Under the pieces are notes generated by a model. That model ran no database searches, was not told where the DNA came from, and saw only the letters and a program-made list of their open reading frames with translations. From Iris pallida (taxonomy: Eukaryota > Streptophyta > Magnoliopsida > Asparagales > Iridaceae), in contig JANAVB010033216.1 in the NCBI GenBank assembly GCA_029216955.1, forward strand, positions 6,385,138 through 6,449,137: a stretch of DNA of 64,000 nucleotides, given 5' to 3'. A program made the position numbers and the translations under genes. Shown here in pieces: positions 21,798 to 33,814 of this stretch. Within the stretch, counting starts at the first letter, position 1, and the number at the start of each line of letters is the position of its first letter.

Positions 21798-24660
21798 AGA
21801 GTTTCCAGATGTCTTCACAGAAGAACTTCCAGGGATGCCGCCAGAGCGGAAGATCGAGTTCACTATAGACTTAATCCCCGGGACAGCACCAGTATCAGAA
21901 AGAGTCTACAGAATGGCACCTTCAGAGTTGGAGATTTTGTACAAGATGATTGAAGAACTCAGGACCAAGGGATTCATTCGTGCAAGTGGATCGCCTTGGG
22001 GAGCCCCGATGCTTCTTGTGAAAAAGAAGGATGGTACGTCCAGGCTATGTGTAGATTATCGTACCTTGAACTCAGTGACAATCAAGAACAGATACCCTCT
22101 CCCGAGGATAGATGACTTGTTTGATCAACTCAAAGGGGCTTCAGTGTTTTCGAAGATAGACTTGCGGTCAGGATACCACCAGATCAGAGTCAGAGAACAG
22201 GACATCCCGAAGACAGCGTTTAGATCGAGGTATGGGCATTGGGAGTTCCTTGTTATGCCCTTTGGAGCAACCAATGCGCCAGCCGTATTCACGGACCTCA
22301 TGAATCGCATTTTATGCCTTACCTGGATCAGTTCGTGATCGTGTTCCTAGATGATATCTTGGTCTACAGCAAGAGCGAAGCTGAGCACGAGCAGCATCTC
22401 AGAATCGTCCTTCAGACGCTTAGGGAGCACCAGTTGTACGCCAAGTTTAGTAAATACGAGTTCTGGCTCGATCGTATTTCGTACTTGGGTCACATCATTA
22501 CTCGAGGAGGAGTGGAAGTGGATCCCCAGAAGATTGTGGCTATCGAGGCTTGGCCAGCACCTAGTTCAGTGGCAGAGGTTCGCAGCTTCCTTGGATTGGC
22601 CGGCTACTACCGGCAATTCGTTTCAGATTTTGCAAGGATTTCAGCGCCGATGACCCAGTTGACTCGTAAGGATGTGCCGTTTGTTTGGACATCAGAGTGT
22701 CAGGAATCATTTAAGAAGTTGAAGCGAGGATTGATAACGGCTCCCATTCTGACACTTCCAGATGGGACCGGAGGATTCACAGTTTATTGTGACGCTTCAG
22801 GCAGAGGATTGGGATGTGTCTTGATGCAGCATGGGAAGGTAATATCTTATGCATCACGCCAACTTCGTGACCATGAGAAGAGTTATCCGACCCACGACTT
22901 GGAGCTAGCAGCAGTAGTGTTTGTACTTAAGTTGTGAAGGCACTACTTGTACGGAGATAGAGTGGAGATATTTACTGATCACAAGAGCCGGAAGTATGTT
23001 TTCACCCAGAAGGACCTTAATATGCGACAGAGAAGATGGCTTGAGCTATTGGTGGACTACGATGTGGATTTGCAGTATCACCTAGGGAAGGCCAACGTTG
23101 TAGCAGATGCGTTGAGCCGGAGAGCCGGAGTTTATTTCCTAACGGCGCAACCAGAGTTATTGGCAGATCTTCAGAGGATGGGAATTGAAGTGGTTCTTCC
23201 TTCCAACGTGGCATTGATGGCTAGTCTACAGGTTCAGTCCAGCATAGTTGAGAGGATCCGAATGGCGCAATCTACAGATTCTAAGCTTCAGCGGCTCAGA
23301 GCAGAGTGTGAGGCAGGAAGAAGGCCAGAGTTGTGCATTCATGAAAATGGTACACTTCGACACGGATCTCGTCTTTGTGTACCCAGTGGAGATATCAGAC
23401 AAGAAGTCATGGCAGAAGCTCACAGTTCACAGTATTCTATTCATCCTGGTGGTACGAAGATGTACCGTGATATTTGTCAGCATTTCTGGTGGAATGGCAT
23501 GAAGAAGGAGATAGCCCGGTTTGTCTCTCAGTGTTTGGTTTGCCAGCAGGTTAAAGCTGAACATCAGAGGCCCGCTGGACTTCTTCAGCCCTTGCCGATT
23601 CCAGAATGGAAGTGGGAGCATGTGACCATGGATTTTGTGACTGGATTACCTAGATCCCCAGCCGGTCGAGATGCTATTTGGGTTATAGTTGACAGGCTCA
23701 CGAAGGTGGCTCATTTTCTTCCATTCAGAGTTGGACAGTCAACGGCTCAGTTGACAGAGATGTACCTTAGGCAGATTGTCAGGCTTCACGGTGTGCCCGT
23801 CAGTATCACCTCGGACCGAGATTCAAGGTTTACGTCACACTTTTGGCGTAGCTTGCAAGAGAGTTTGGGAACTCGTCTCCAGTTCAGTTCGGCATATCAT
23901 CCGCAGACAGATGGCCAGTCAGAGCGCACTATCCAGACTCTTGAAGACATGTTGATATCTTGTACCCTTAACTTCGGTGGTTCGTGGAAGGATCACCTGC
24001 ATCTTGTGGAATTCTCGTACAACAATAGTTTCCAGGCCAGTATCCAGATGGCTCCGTTCGAGGCTCTGTATGGTAGGAAGTGCAGATCCCCGCTAGCATG
24101 GGATGATGTCGGAGAGAGGCAGATGCTTGGTCCAGAGATGATTGCCCAGACAGTTGAAGTGGTCAGAAGGATCAGAGATCGTCTTCGAGTTGCCCAAGAT
24201 CGCTAGCGGTATTGGGCCGATGTTCATCGACGTCCCTTAGAGTTTGCTATCGGCGACCATGTATTCCTTAGGATCTTGCCTAACCGCGACGTCATTCGTT
24301 TTGGCATGCGGGGAAAGCTTAGTCCTAGGTATATAGGGCCGTTCGATATCCTGGAGCGAGTAGGAGATGTATCCTATCGTCTTGCTCTTCCGCCGTCGCT
24401 AAGTAAAGTGCATGATGTATTCCATGTGTCCCAATTGCGACGGTACGTCCCGGACCCGAGCCACATCCTAGACCATTCGGAACTGGTTGTTGGTACCAAC
24501 CTTTCGTATGAGGAGAGGCCCGTGTCTATATTGGACCGGAGAGAGAAGATACTCAAGAACAAGACTATTAGTTTAGTCCGTGTTGCTTGGGGTCATCATT
24601 CTCTAGGTAAGTCAACGTGGAAGCGTGAGGATGATATCCGATCGCGATATCCCTACCTGC
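21715..24660 (+). pseudogene. pol: E2 pol: RT, RNase H, integrase, chromodomain-like tail
   Basis: After the frame change near 21715, RT motifs appear ([35 protein letters not shown]). A second frameshift in a T-run near 22312 leads to the catalytic [11 protein letters not shown]. RNase H follows ([15 protein letters not shown]), with a TGA nonsense codon at 22935-22937 in place of a sense codon, then [12 protein letters not shown] and VVADALSRR. Integrase has the HHCC zinc region ([29 protein letters not shown]) and core DFVTGLP, SDRDSRF and [19 protein letters not shown] second nonsense codon (TAG, 24204-24206) precedes the C-terminal domain, which has KVHDVFHVSQL and a chromodomain-like LVRVAWGHHSLGKSTWKRE. 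The CACTA element splits it four codons before the original stop (which is at about 29309). Confidence 0.95.
24657..24659. repeat. TSD copy of the CACTA element (CTG)
   Basis: ctg before CACTACAAC; the partner is 29297-29299. A 3-bp duplication is the rule for En/Spm (CACTA) elements. Confidence 0.9.
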
Positions 24661-24839
24661 ACTACAACAAAAATACCCTTTAATGACGCTTGATATGGGG
24701 TTTTAATGACGGCTGATAAAGAAGCGTCATTAAATTTCAGCCAGACTGTAATCTATGACGGTTATATATAAAAGCGTTATTGAATGTCTCTAAGTGGTAC
24801 GAGCGTTATGGAAAAAACACAAATTTTAAGTCGAAATTT

Positions 24840-27032
24840 CGACTCTCCCGCACTTACTCCCGCACTTAAGTCGAAAAGCCCCCTTCTCCCGCACTTACTC
24901 TCTTTCTCCTTCTCTCTCTCCCGCCGCTCCCCAACTCCCTTCCGCCCTCTCTGGCGCTCCGGCGCTCCCGATCAACTACTCTCAGCCCGCTCCGGCGCTC
25001 CCGATCAACTCCCCTCAGCCCGCTCCCCTCTCGCCGCGCCCCAACTCCCCTCAGCCCGATCAACTCCCCAAGGTTTGTCCTAATTTTTTTTCTTATTTTG
25101 TGCCCTAATTTCTGCCTCGATTTGATTTGAGTAAAATGCCCTAATGCCTCGACTTGATTTTAGTAAAATGCCCTAATTTTGACCTAGTTTCTATTTCCTA
25201 GTTTTCGAAAGATGGCTGAAATATCTTTGAATGCATGTTTGGAAATCTTTGAAAGAATTTTCTTTTTTTTACTAATTTGTGATGCATTTTCTTCGTCCGC
25301 GCATTGGTTCATCTTCTTGTTTCTTTCTTTGTTGGTTCTTGCAGTGTGGAAGGGTGTTAATTCCATTGCTTACAAGTTCAACTTTATGGAGACACGTTCG
25401 GGTAGCAAGGTTTGTTTTGGTTCATGGAGACATGTTCTTTTCAATTGCCCTATTTTCTAGAAATCATGGATAAGAAAGAGATCAATGTCCCTGTAACGTC
25501 GTGTATGACACATGTTGAACACGGCATTTTTACACTCAAAATTACTCCAGGTCACGCAGAAATCGGTACCGTGTCTGTGTATGTGCCATGTCATATTGTC
25601 TTTAAATCAAGTCCTGTTCTTTTTAGATTAAAATACTCCAGGCAATACAATTTATTTTTTACAGTGTGCACGTTGCTCATGCATCGAGAGTGGGATGGAT
25701 CTTTGACATCAATATATGCAATTGTTTGACTGTACATCTTTAGATTAAATGATATCGGTCATGTTGGATGTGAGCGTTGACCAACTTTTTTTTTAGGTTT
25801 ATTTGACCCTCTTTTGTAGTTATGTAGATGATTCATATAATGGTTGATTCCAGAATTCATCTCATATAAAACCTAATTTTGGGATTCAAGTACAACACAT
25901 AACCTGAGAATTAGTTCACTGATTTCCCATTTAATTCATCGACACTCACATGATACACAAGTATATAGACATAATACATCAATGAGATATCAGTTGAAAT
26001 CTGGAAGCAATGATATCACTAGAAGAATAAGGTTCTACTTTGTATATATGCAAGGTCAGTCGTACAATTACATTGAGCTTGAACTTCAGGGTAATCATAT
26101 TGCCGTCTCGGGAAAAAATTCAACTACAGAACTAATATGATCAAGCAATGAAGTGCACAATTTCCTACATATAGACTCAGAGCATCCCTGGTACAACCTC
26201 TACATCCCAGTACTCGATATTGTTTCCTGCAATCCCTTGGACCCCTATACCCGGTAGGTTGATCATGGCACTCTGCCTATGCCATATGGGTATTGGCATA
26301 TCCTATGATACCTACTGTTATCTACAGTTCTCTGTTCCAATATTGAACGAGTTATCAACGACTCGGGTTACCTGCATCAAGAGGTACCAAGGCTTGTTTA
26401 TATCTGATATTCAAAACCAAGCCATGTAGTTGGTGTTAAACCAGGTACCCACTGATACTAGGTTGCCCCTAATATGGGATAGGATAATCTTGAAGGTATT
26501 TCCTACTGTATCCATGTGCACCGACCCTTCAAGGTTTGGTACAATCAAACACTCCCTATGTTTTAATCTCAGGTTCGAGGGATTTCACACTCACATGATA
26601 TATTTGAATTGGGCTATTGAATACAGGTTATAAAGAAATTTGAATTGGGCTATTGCACACTCACATGATATACATAACCTAATGTGAGTTGTCATTTTTT
26701 CCAAATCCTGAGAACTGTATTGGGCTGAATTCTGGGTTATATACTCTAATAACTGAGGCTGTTTACACAGACTTCCTCACCCTGCTTTATACCTTCCTGC
26801 ACACATGTTTCCCCACACACTCTCATATTTTCTGTCACTCACACACTCACTAACACACACATGCCTACACTGTTCAGCCCTTCGACACACACACAAGCAC
26901 TCATGATTCACACACACATATATTTACTGTCACCTCATTCTAAATTCTGAGAACAAATTGTTCCCCTCATGTTGATCCTCACACTCTCATGGATGACAAA
27001 GCACTTAATCGTTGTTTTGCTTTATTATACAG
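24840..27032 (+). other. CACTA interior, left part: leader-like region, no assigned gene
   Basis: A CT-rich stretch (24.84-25.07 kb) looks like a transcribed leader. The plus-strand open stretch 25.21-25.73 kb (with KGVNSIAYKFNFMET and INVPVTSCMTHVEHG) may be residual exons, but I do not recognise them. From 25.74 to 27.0 kb there are only short frames and AC-rich low-complexity sequence (about 26.82-26.93 kb, CACACA). Confidence 0.4.
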
Positions 27033-27280
27033 AGGATATTTTGTTATGAAATATATGCAGGATCTCATGGAAGACCCCTCTCCTACTATTGAGTCAAAGG
27101 TAAGTTGTTCATTAATTAAATTCTTAATTACTTTTCTGAAATTATACAAACTAATGTAACTATTTTTTGACTTTTTAGCTAAAAACATTGGCTGGAAAAT
27201 CAACATACACGCAGGAAGAAATAGATGATGTCCGATGCGAATTCATTGAATTCGTTGCCAATCATATGGATGATACATGA
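27033..27280 (+). pseudogene. C-terminal exons of a ULP1-like peptidase carried by the CACTA
   Basis: After a splice acceptor (tttattatacag, 27032), the exon at 27033-27099 encodes GYFVMKYMQDLMEDP, resembling the segment just after the catalytic Cys in plant ULP1-like peptidases. It ends at a donor gtaagt (27100). A second exon starts after ttttttgactttttag at 27179 and encodes GKSTYTQEEIDDVRCEF, then stops at 27280; such an acidic tail is common at the C-terminus of transposon-borne ULP1-like proteins. The catalytic domain upstream (His, Asp, Cys) is not visible, so this is a remnant. ULP1 peptidases process SUMO; plant CACTA and MULE elements are known to carry such genes. Confidence is limited because the match is short. 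Confidence 0.5.
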
Positions 27281-27741
27281 GGGTCAAGGTACTCATTTCA
27301 CTTATTTCCATTACTGATACGAGACACCCTACTATCACATGGACACAATACACTCAAGACACTCACTAAACTATGACTGATAGTCCTACCCTCTGTTCTG
27401 TTTGTCGAACATCAATTTATGGTTATGGAGTTTGTGGATTTGTTGTGGATTTTGAAACATCATTTGGGAATTTCTTATATAAAGGAACTGGAAATGTTTC
27501 ATGTGCTGTTTATGCATCTCTTGTATGATCAAGTGGTTCAAGTTGGTTTGGATATTATTGGCTGTCGAATTTGTTTCTCTGATGCAGTGAGTTGATACTT
27601 CAAATATCGGTTGATACTTCAAGTATCAGTTTGATGTTCAGATATGGGTTTTATATTTCATACATGAGAGTAATTCTCAGCTTTTATTATGTTAAATTGG
27701 TTCTCCATTTTGGGAGTTTTGAAATTGGATTTCAAGTTGAA

Positions 27742-28200
27742 CTCAGGTTTTAAACTGAGCATAAGTTCAGTTTTATATTGTGAACCTTGAATAATTGGTT
27801 TTACTTGTATCTCAGGATTATTGGTTTTGTATTAAGTTCACCTATATTGATTTGGGTTTGGTTTCACTTGTACATTCTCATATTGATTTGGTTTGGGTTT
27901 TTGATGTATGGTTGCATATGAATAATTCTGTCTGGTATACCTGAGACTTGTTCTCAGGATATCCATGTTCTCAGGTTTTAAACTGAGCATAAGTTCAGTT
28001 TTATATTGTGAACCTTGAACAATTGGTTTTACTTGTATCTCAGGATTATTGGTTTTGTATTAAGTTCACCTATATTGATTTGGGTTTGGTTTCACTTGTA
28101 CATTCTCATATTGATTTGGTTTGGGTTTTTGATGTATGGTTGCATATGAATAATTCTCTGTCTGGTATACCTGAGACTTGTTCTCAGGATATCCATGTTA
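27742..28200. repeat. 228-bp tandem duplication in the CACTA
   Basis: The block beginning ctcaggttttaaactgagc at 27742 is repeated from 27970 with only a few changes, including a 2-base insertion (aattctgtctgg versus aattctctgtctgg). The two copies are nearly identical, so the duplication is recent. Confidence 0.9.
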
Positions 28201-29296
28201 ACATTTTGGTTGTTTCACCTTCAGTTTTATCTGTGAGCTTGGATTCCTTGATTCTCAGTTCAGTTGGAAATGTAGCCTACCTGGAATTTCTTATATAAAA
28301 CATTTTTGAACTGGAAATGTAGCCCACTGCTTTGGCCTGTGGCCTGCTGCCACTTGCCCCTACAGCAGGTCAAGCTGGAAAAAGGGGGGGAATGAGTGCC
28401 CTGCTGCTAATGTAGCCTACTGCCACTTGCCCTACCTGCAGGCAATAGCCTCAGGCCTTATAAGCCAACATCTTTTTGATAGTACTTACATTATATATAC
28501 ACAAGATGAATCTGACAGAAACTCCACACAACAGTTTTCCACAACATATGTTGAATTGTGATCTTATATATGTGTGTTTTTAATCATGACTTATATCATT
28601 ATATCACATTTATTAATCCTTGTTTTATCTTTTGCAGGGTACATGTGCTGTGGACACAGGTCTTTATGTGAAGTTGTATGTTATGGTGTGGGATGTGTGG
28701 ATAGTTTTGATGTAAAGTGTACTAGCTATAATGGATACTGATCTATAGATTTTTGTGAAGATGTATATATATATGGCCTGAGAAATGTGGAATGATAGCT
28801 AAAGTGTACTCTATTTTAAGACAATGGAATGTACCCTATTTTGAGACAATGGAATGTGGTTCTATTTTGAGACAATGAAATGCAGATTAATGTTACATTT
28901 CAATATTTTGTTGTGAATATGGTTCAAATTAAGTGGTTTTCGAATTGAAATGAGCAGGGTTTGGAATTGAAATGAGCAGGGTTTGGAATGTATAACATGC
29001 AGTATAGAGCGTTATAAATGTTTGTACATGACCAATCATAACGCTTTCAAAATGTCCTGACCCCAACCATACTAAATTATTCATAACGTTTTTACATAAC
29101 TATCTATAACGGTTTGAAAATAGAACGTAGTAGAAATTCATACTATTAATGACGTTTTCGGTCAATTTATCTATAACGCTTTGAAAAACATTCATAACAC
29201 CCGATTTCATAACGCTTGGATGAAGAAAAAAAACCGTCATGGTATGTCATTAATGACGATTTTTAGCCGTCATTAAATGGTATTTCTGTTGTAGTG

Positions 29297-29478
29297 CTGT
29301 TTGACTCGTAAGGTATAATATCTTCCTTATGCCTTATGTTTTCCATCCCTTGCTTGCGTATATGATTATCTGATTGCTTACCTGGTTATAGCTTGCCTGT
29401 GATTAATATAGCTTGTCCTTGTCTCTCTAGCCTCTTAATTAAATTCCGAGGACGGAATTCTTTTAAGGTGGGTAGAGT
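29297..29478 (+). other. E2 pol end and polypurine tract region
   Basis: Starts with the second TSD copy (ctg) and the last pol codons, to TAA at about 29309. Short non-coding DNA follows, then the block attccgaggacggaattctttt and the purine tract aaggtgggtagag directly before the 3' LTR at 29479. Confidence 0.8.
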
Positions 29479-32229
29479 TGTAACACCCATATTCTGAATA
29501 CGTATTTTGTCAAGCTTGCATGTATTTCAGACCTGTATTTTATTTTCTCGAATTTTGGCATGTACTTGTAATTGGCTTGACCTGCAGATTTTGGTTCTCG
29601 TAATTGGGTTTTACCTGGCTTGGTTTATTTTGTGGAGGAGAATTGGTTTGATTTGGTTTGTTTTGGTTTAACATGTATTGGAACACCTTAGCCTATGTTC
29701 AACCCTCAACACAACACAACTCACCCTCATTAAATCCTACCTAACTTTTCTCTCTCCTCTTTATTTTTCATTTACTTCTCCATCTCCTTCTTCTTCCTTC
29801 CTCTACACAACTCACCAACACCCATAGGCAAGTGCACCTTACCACCACATGAGAACCATATTTTATTTGTCCATTAGCTAGATTAGGCCATGGAGATCAA
29901 CATTAGAACTTGACATTTTGTGATTTGGAGTTTCCTTTGTTCTAGATCTAAGTTTTCTCTATTTTCGGATTTACATGGTTTTGATCTATTTTAGTTGGGT
30001 TTTTATGGGTTTTGATGCTTCCATGTGGAAGAGAACTCAATTTTACTCAAGTTAGAACTTTGAAAATCTAGATTTGGTTTTGATTTGATAAAGATATGAG
30101 GATTTGAACTTGGAGTTCTTGGAGTGTTCTTCTCGGCCTGGAGAAGGGGGCAGCAGCCTGCGCTCTTTAGCGCAGTGCTGGACTGCGCATCCCTTCTCGG
30201 CCTGCGCTCTTTAGCGCAACGCCGACCGCGCTGCTTGCCTCTTGGCGAACTGCGCTCAGCCCCATGCGCCAACCATTCCTGTACAGTTCACTTCTGCGCA
30301 GTTCACTCCTGCGCAGTCTGCCCCTGCGCTGTTCATTCCTGCGCAGTCTGCTCCTGCGCAATCCACCCCTGCGCAGTTCATTCCTATGCAGTCTGCTCAT
30401 GCGCAATCCACCCCTGCGTAGTTCACTCCTGCGCCGTCTGTTCATGCGCAATCTGACCCATGCGTCATCTGCCCCTGCGCCCTGTGCCCCTGCGCACTTG
30501 GCACCTTGCGCAGCTGACACCTGCGCAATCCAACCCCCTGACCCCTTGCGCAATCCATTGGCTCTTGGAGTTTTGGTTTTATTTCTCTAAGCTTGGCTCT
30601 TCTATAGCCCTGTATATTGATATTTTATTAGATATTTTACGCCCATTTTATATCCTTACGTCTTTTGTCATGAACTTGATTTTATTTAATATGTTTGGAA
30701 TGACTATTGTACATGGCATGGTATGACAAGGAACTAGCATAACACGACAGTGACCCATAGTGGTGCACTCCTGACATGACCGACCTGACATAATAATGGC
30801 CCGTCGTGGCGCACTCCTGACAAGTACCCTGACATGATTTATCTTGATAACTTGATAGTGGCCCGTGGCGGCGCTCTCCTGACTTGACTTGACTTGTAAC
30901 TTGTAACTTGTAACTTGACTCGTATAATCAACTTGACACCGTGGGTGTTCCTGTTTGCTTGCTTGTGCAATCCACTTGTCTTGTCTTGCATCATGTCTAG
31001 GACGTGACTCCCTGGTTCCCACGGTCAGGGATTCATACTGAATATGGATTAGGCTAATGACTAGATCAAACTATAGTTCATGAAGAATTTCCAGTCACAG
31101 GCAATCTCGTTATCTGGGCGCTCTTAATTGGACTTGTAGCTTGCCGACGAGTAGAGCACATTTCCAGCGTACTGTCATGTGTTGCACCCTCTAAGTCACC
31201 TAAGGGTATATCGTCTTCGGGGCGATGTACCCAACCATACTCTCAACCCGCGGAAGGATAACTGGATGGTCTGCAGGGCTTGGGACTGGGAAATTCTCAT
31301 TGCATCTTGTTAGTAATTAGGCTTGTGACAACCCTAGTTAGTTAAAGTAGTAAGCCGTAGTATTTGCTTGGCCGCTTGTGAATGGATATTGTCTAGTCCT
31401 GTCTAAGTCTTATCTAGTCCCAGTACCTGGTATTCCTGAACATGATTGTTTTACTTATCTTAACAATAAATGGGTAGAGACAGAAGCTATTCAGGCGAAG
31501 GGTTACAACCCCGGTCCTTGTTTGGTTTACGGGTTGTAACCTGGTTTCCAGAATGGTTCCACGTCCCTAGTCGTTTATTGTCCTGACGTGCTCTTTATTA
31601 CTTGTACTTTTATTTCATTTCTTATGTTCTGATATGCTGGCTTTTGTTCTTATTTTGTGGCCTCCTTTGTGGCACTTACTCTTTCTGGGGTTTGACCCAG
31701 CTGGTTTTGTGTGGCCAGATTTCGGAGCAGCTCCCGAGGATCTTCCGAACCTCCAGCCCGATGGTGGCGACTAGAAGGAACCCGGGCTACGAGTGGGTTT
31801 TCTATTTTGTTTCGCTCACTCTATTGTAAAGTTATTCTTTTGAGGCGTTTAGCCGACGGGCACCTGTTAGCTCGATGCACCTTTACTTACTGTCTGCCTA
31901 CGGGCTGTAAACATGATTAACAAATCCTAGGGTTGATCATGTATGACTTAACTCTTGCTAGTCCTAGCATTTTGTACGACTAGCTTCATGATCAGCTGAT
32001 ATGTAATATTTGGGACGTCTTTTATTGTATATTTGGTGGTCAAACATCTTGTAATTATATTATTTGCTTGAGATTGAGACAGTAGGCTTGGGCTTAAGAG
32101 ACTGTTGGCTTGTAGTAAACCCTCATATCTAGACAGCCGTGACCGTATAGCGAGATGGACGTCATTTCAATATACGTAGCTGGCTATGTTCGCCCCCGCT
32201 CTCCAGTATTCTGGTTCTGGGGCGTGACA
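29479..32229 (+). repeat. 3' LTR of E2
   Basis: 2751 bp, collinear with the 5' LTR apart from the extra block of about 145 bp at about 30697-30840. That block contains two copies of a gtggcgcactcctgac-like unit. The TGCGCAGT array is at about 30233-30560. It ends GGCGTGACA, followed by the TSD GGGAG (32230-32234). Confidence 0.95.
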
Positions 32230-32234
32230 GGGAG

Positions 32235-33814
32235 GCTAGCTCGCCCACAATGCTATCATTACCAAACACATTCTTTTTACTTTTGTGCACCGTCTATCAT
32301 TCATTGTCTTACTAATCTTGCCTTAGGGTCAATTTCATGGCACATATCATAACCTATCTCGTGTTGCCGATTTCAAGTGTCGCATGAAAATACATGCACG
32401 ACTTACCCATACTTACCGCCCGGCCTTCCCTATCCAAAGTAAACCAAGTTAGTCAACAATTCATATAAACTTTCAATGTCAGTGCGTGTCCCTGCCTCAT
32501 GTCCTAGCGCGATGTAGGCATGTTTCTAACTCAATTTTACGAAGTACTCTTTATCCTTTGGTGTGTTACATTTCAAGCCTATTCAGAAGGCGCTTTATTC
32601 AGTTAACTTAGACTACTTTGTTTCAATGTAAGGACTTGCACGTGGATTGCCACCAGCAAAGCCCACTTAAATCTATATGCACCTGGTCGCTGGCATCACA
32701 AGCCATTTGGACCCTTTCCTGCCATGGTATTTTTTAACTATTCAGAGCGTGCGGCTGGTACACGTTGATAGTGTCTTGAAATACTCCTGCACTTACGTCT
32801 CCTGGGTGGCCAAGCCCACACCCATGCAGCCCGTAAGCCCCCTTTGATTTCCGCCTAGGCCGGCCACGATCCTCCCTTTGATCATGCCGCGGAAATCCCT
32901 TATATCTTCCACCTCCCATATACGAGGGGATTGTCCACGACCATTTCGTATTATTTGTCATTTTAACTTAACGGCTGTCTCCGAGCCGTAGGCTAACCCT
33001 TAGCCATAATGCGTTATCGACCAGGTTGGCGTCCGTGCAGTGCGGGTAGCGAGCCCCGTTGCACGTGCCCGTCATACCTGTCGCTAACTATTCCTTTCTT
33101 TCTTATGTTTTATTCATTCATTCTTTTCTTTCTTTCACTTGTCCGTTCGTTCATTGATTCATTCACATATTCATTCATTCATTCGTTGATTCATTTATTC
33201 ACTTATTTGTTCATTCATTCATTCATTTTTGCAACTTCCCGTACGGGAGTCGCCTTGGCGACCCATCGGTCCCATAGTCTTTCAATGTTGCTATACTCTA
33301 ATCGGAACGACTATGTTGATAGTCTTCCGTTTCATTGTTGTAAACCATTCATTGTTTCATTGTTGAACGCATAAGAGACTTGCACGTAAGCTTGTGCCTT
33401 AGCACGAGCGTGGAGCGCGGTGCGAGAGTTCTCACATTTTTCATATTCTTTTCCATATTCTATACAAGCATACAAGATGGGATTATTCTCTTAGCTAGGT
33501 GCGTTGAGTCATTTATTAGCATGCACGGTGTTTTCGTCTAGCGATTCTAGCATTAGTGTCTGTATTGTTATGTGTTTAGGCTAAGCAAAGACGGGTTCAT
33601 CGGAGCCACCCACCTTAGCGATGTTCGCATCGGCCGAGCGATACTCCGAGCGCGCCTTTGAAAGTCTAAGTCGGGATTCCTCTTGACGGGCCAATGTAAG
33701 CCTTGCATCGATTCTTCATCAGGTCGATGCCAACTCTTCGGGTCGACGGCTCGTTCGAGTCGTTGCACTTGCCGTTTGAATCGGCGTTCCGCTAGGGCGG
33801 AGCGGGTCATTACA
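32235..33814 (-). mobile_element. Solo LTR S1, right segment
   Basis: Continuation of 16782-17264 after removal of E2. The end on the plus strand is GCGGGTCATTACA, i.e. the LTR starts TGTAATGACCCGC on the minus strand. It is followed by TSD TCATG (33815-33819). It contains an (ATTC)n-rich stretch at about 33108-33230 and no gene. Confidence 0.85.
33108..33230. repeat. ATTC/TTCA simple repeat
   Basis: Runs of attcattcattc with interruptions, including attcattcattcgttgattc, inside the solo LTR S1. Confidence 0.85.

Larger units (their letters stand above)
24660..29296. mobile_element. CACTA (En/Spm) DNA transposon, non-autonomous
   Basis: The ends read CACTACAACAAAAATACC on the plus strand at 24660 and CACTACAACAGAAATACC on the minus strand from 29296. 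The imperfect terminal inverted repeat goes on as TTTAATGACG. Subterminal regions hold many copies of a TAACGCTT/TAATGACG motif in both orientations (24.68-24.81 and 28.99-29.27 kb), as expected for transposase binding. The TSD is CTG. I see no CACTA transposase (TNP2-like) or DNA-binding protein gene. Inside are a pyrimidine-rich, promoter-like stretch (24.84-25.07 kb), a ULP1-like exon pair and a 228-bp tandem duplication. Confidence 0.93.
17265..32229 (+). mobile_element. E2: Tekay/Del-type Ty3/gypsy retrotransposon with nested CACTA
   Basis: A complete insertion of 14.97 kb, of which 4.64 kb is a nested CACTA element. LTRs 17265-19866 and 29479-32229 start TGTAACACCC and end GTGACA. The TSD is GGGAG. 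The internal order is primer-site motif, gag with zinc knuckle, protease (LFDSGASHSFMS), reverse transcriptase, RNase H, integrase and a C-terminal chromodomain-like region, which is the order of plant chromoviruses of the Tekay/Del clade. Two frameshifts, two nonsense codons and the CACTA make it inactive. The 5' LTR lacks about 145 bp present in the 3' LTR. Confidence 0.95.
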
